Source: Diadema setosum (taxonomy: Eukaryota; Echinodermata; Echinoidea; Diadematoida; Diadematidae). From it: a DNA stretch of 64,000 nucleotides. The translations under genes were made by a program, and so were the position numbers. The stretch lies in the NCBI RefSeq assembly GCF_964275005.1, contig NC_092696.1, forward strand, positions 27,736,572 through 27,800,571. Direction: 5' to 3'. This document shows, in pieces, positions 61,724 through 64,000 of this stretch (its first letter is position 1; each line of letters begins with the position of its first letter). The notes beneath the pieces are model-generated. The model made no database searches, had not been told where the DNA came from, and worked only from the letters and a program-made list of their open reading frames with translations.

Positions 61724-62167
61724 TACCTCCGCCAAGGTAGGAGGTTATATTCCTTTGTGTTTGTTTCTTGTTTGTTTGTTTGTTTTTTTGAGTGCAAAAT
61801 AACTCAGAAGGTTGTGGACTGATTTGGATAAAACTTGCAGGAAAAAGTGATAATGACATATTAAAGGAAAAGATGATTACAGTTTGGTAGTGATCTGGGA
61901 ATTTTAATGGATTTTGAAAGATTGTTTATCTTTTTGCAGATGCAGTGTACAGTGTAGGGTCAATGAACTTGGAAGTTCAATCTGCGCATATTTGAGGTTT
62001 GAATATGCGCTACGAAGCACATGCTCTGCTCTGGTGCCACACAGCTAGAAACTGATGACGTAAACTGCAACTGCTACCAGTCGGGAAATCATATGATATT
62101 CAGCATGTGTGTTTGGGTGGGAATCAGCTGCTTGGCGGAGGTCTGCACTCTCAGAGTGCTTTTCTAG
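61724..62167 (+). mobile_element. Helitron-like non-autonomous element
   Basis: The left part is ACCTCCGCCAAGGTAGGAGG. The right end has the hairpin GCACTCT-C-AGAGTGC, then TTTT and CTAG followed by T. A 3' hairpin followed closely by CTRR and insertion before T is the Helitron signature. CTTGGCGGAGGT just before the hairpin is the reverse complement of the left end. The exact 5' end is not defined. Confidence 0.55.
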
Positions 62168-64000
62168 TTTAGAGATGCGTTCATATCTAATATAAGAACT
62201 ACAACCAAAATTGATGTTTATGATGATGATAATGATAATAATAATCTGAACAATATCACTAATGATAATAAATAAACTGTAAAAATCAAAATCAAAATCA
62301 CTATGAAAATAAATTGAATATTGTAAATAATGTCATCACCATCACTGCATGACATTGCCTACAGCTCCTTGAAGTTTTTCAAAACTTCGGAGTCTATACC
62401 TTGCTTTGAAACAGTCTTAAAATGACTTAAATACTTTAATATGACACAGCATGTGAAGCTACATTGTAGACAGAAAGCTTGTCCAGTATAGCAGCAATGG
62501 AATAATTGTACTGCATGAAGTTCTTGCATGCATGATGGCTAGGCATGAGACAAAGGAAGATTAATTTAGTCTGCATTCGAAGATATACAGTGTAAGCATT
62601 GCCTCAGTGCAGGTGTTATGGCTTGGTGTAAGATACACTGTATATGTCGTTCTTGGGGAGACAAAACTTCATATCTCAAATATGTCAAATGTTCAGGAGA
62701 GTGAAAAAAACATGGCAGCCAAAACACTATAACAAATAGGATCACTTTTTCTCTGACATGCCACAGTCGCTGCATTTTGGGGGTTATATAAAAACAACTA
62801 GGATTTGGACGTGACATCTCTTAATCATTTGGCGATTAATCCCAAAAAGAGTTTCACCAAAATCTGAGATACAAGGTCACGGAGAGTTGCTCTCCTTTCT
62901 TACTTTGTTGTGGTTTATCGATGTGTTAATTAACCCGGTGATGACGGGCCGATTTTGCTACAACATGCATTTCCAATAGACACTTGAATACTCAGGACTT
63001 GTCTTTAATGGGTGTTCAAGTGTGAACGCATTTGCCTTTAATAGGAATCAGAACTGATGTGAGGGGGCAGACTTTAGTGATACTAGTGAGACTTTAGTGG
63101 CGGTAGATAGATAGGAAACCATTCTTTCTGTGACTTGGAGCTAAAGCCTAATACTATGATTTTGCTTTTTGTGTTGTTAGCATTTTGTATGGTAGACATG
63201 CATACACACAATAAAATACTGTTCATGAGGGCTTTTTGATGATCACATTTGTTGTATGATTCGACTGATTCTATTCCAGATATTTTAACAGACTCTTAAT
63301 TTTTTCATCTCAGTGAACTCCTGCGTCAACTCATTTTTATTGAAACTTTAATTGCTAGAAGCATAAATGATTGCAAAATTGGCAAAACATCTTGAGACAA
63401 AAGCTCCTGTTTTTCTCTTCAATTGACAAGCTCTTCATCGGATTTTTTTTTTCCTGAATTTGCACAAATCTTATGAATCAAACCAGTTCTACATGTATGT
63501 GCCTAACCTGTAATCTGATTAAAAAATAGGATAGGAAGTGATATTATGAAGCACCAGTTTAAGGATGATACGACGATGATTTCTGCAAAACACCCAAAAT
63601 TCCCCAGGATATGACAGATGGGTTTCATGCCTTGTACCGCGAACCCTCCCAGCCGCTGCTGTTCACGAATGTTTGTTACAGACCCCGGTAGTGTGGGAAT
63701 ACCAGGCTGGCCCGACTTCTGTATGTTGTACATACTGTAAAGAATTGTGTACAGCTCTATCACTGTTCTGTATGTAAGTACATGGACCTACACACATCCA
63801 CAGAGTCTCAACTGAAGTGGACCACTACTGATTAGGATACACTTTGATGCATTTACGTGACCTGCTGCAACAAAAGGATCCAAAAGTCATGGGAGGTCAA
63901 TTTTCTGAAAATGATATGACATTATTCCCTTACTCTTCTGCTTTAATTTCGTATATAATGTGATTCATACAAAAGTACTCGGTTGTGGCAATATCGATGA
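62168..64000. other. Gene-free DNA to the window end
   Basis: Short ATG/AAT-rich simple stretches at 62217-62275, otherwise unique-looking AT-rich sequence. A minus-strand frame at 63763-63503 (SGQPGIPTLPGSVTNIREQQ) is open but matches no family I know. Confidence 0.5.

Noticed and set aside
63503..63763. Possible SBF or other exon on the minus strand
   Set aside because: The frame is open but shows no family motif, and no convincing splice pair in the required phase could be defended.

Overview
This is a eukaryotic, intron-rich and repeat-rich window. It most likely comes from a sea urchin or another echinoderm. The reasons are: split genes with GT-AG introns and animal-type orthologues; a very high density of short inverted-repeat transposons, including the GGGCC-TGTTTCATAAAG type; many homopolymeric G/C tracts and microsatellites; and a strongly over-represented TAGGCCTA octamer. 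The species call is inference, because no RNA gene or organelle sequence is present to fix it.

Three genes can be supported, all from spliced exons.
(1) Plus strand, 1007-10472: the last four exons (212 codons) of a PLP-dependent aminotransferase of the animal ACCS type (1-aminocyclopropane-1-carboxylate synthase-like). The 5' part lies left of the window. Its last intron is 6.9 kb and carries a 43-bp minisatellite and a complete, young, short-LTR retrotransposon (4464-9314).
(2) Minus strand, 16179-16476: the terminal exon of an ISG12/IFI27-like glycine-alanine-rich membrane protein.
(3) Minus strand, 52591-36218: thirteen phase-compatible exons (684 codons plus stop) forming the C-terminal part of a SET-binding-factor pseudophosphatase (SBF1/SBF2, MTMR5/MTMR13). 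It contains an inactive myotubularin phosphatase domain, a coiled-coil region, a C1 zinc domain and a C-terminal PH domain. Its 5' exons (DENN, GRAM) are not visible between 52.6 and 64.0 kb and must lie further right or in exons too short to recognise.

Layout: 1-0.8 kb dead non-LTR retrotransposon; 1.0-10.5 kb ACCS-like gene with the nested LTR element; 10.5-16.1 kb degenerate repeats and a 1.9-kb inverted-repeat transposon; 16.2-16.5 kb IFI27-like exon; 16.5-22.5 kb MITEs, hairpins and simple repeats; 22.5-26.2 kb a tRNA-like repeat followed by two adjacent palindromes (about 2.6 kb and 0.7 kb), the larger containing two head-to-head copies of an element with a broken Crypton/ZMYM2-QRICH1-like reading frame; 26.2-36.2 kb no recognisable gene (intergenic and/or SBF 3' UTR); 36.2-52.6 kb SBF gene with many intronic MITEs; 52.6-64 kb upstream SBF intron or intergenic DNA with piggyBac-like, Tigger/pogo-like and Helitron-like non-autonomous elements.

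The three genes do not form a pathway. The most unusual material is the mobile DNA: an LTR element with non-canonical LTR ends, identical LTRs, and one intact ORF whose retropepsin-like domain has lost its catalytic aspartate; and the pair of near-perfect palindromes.
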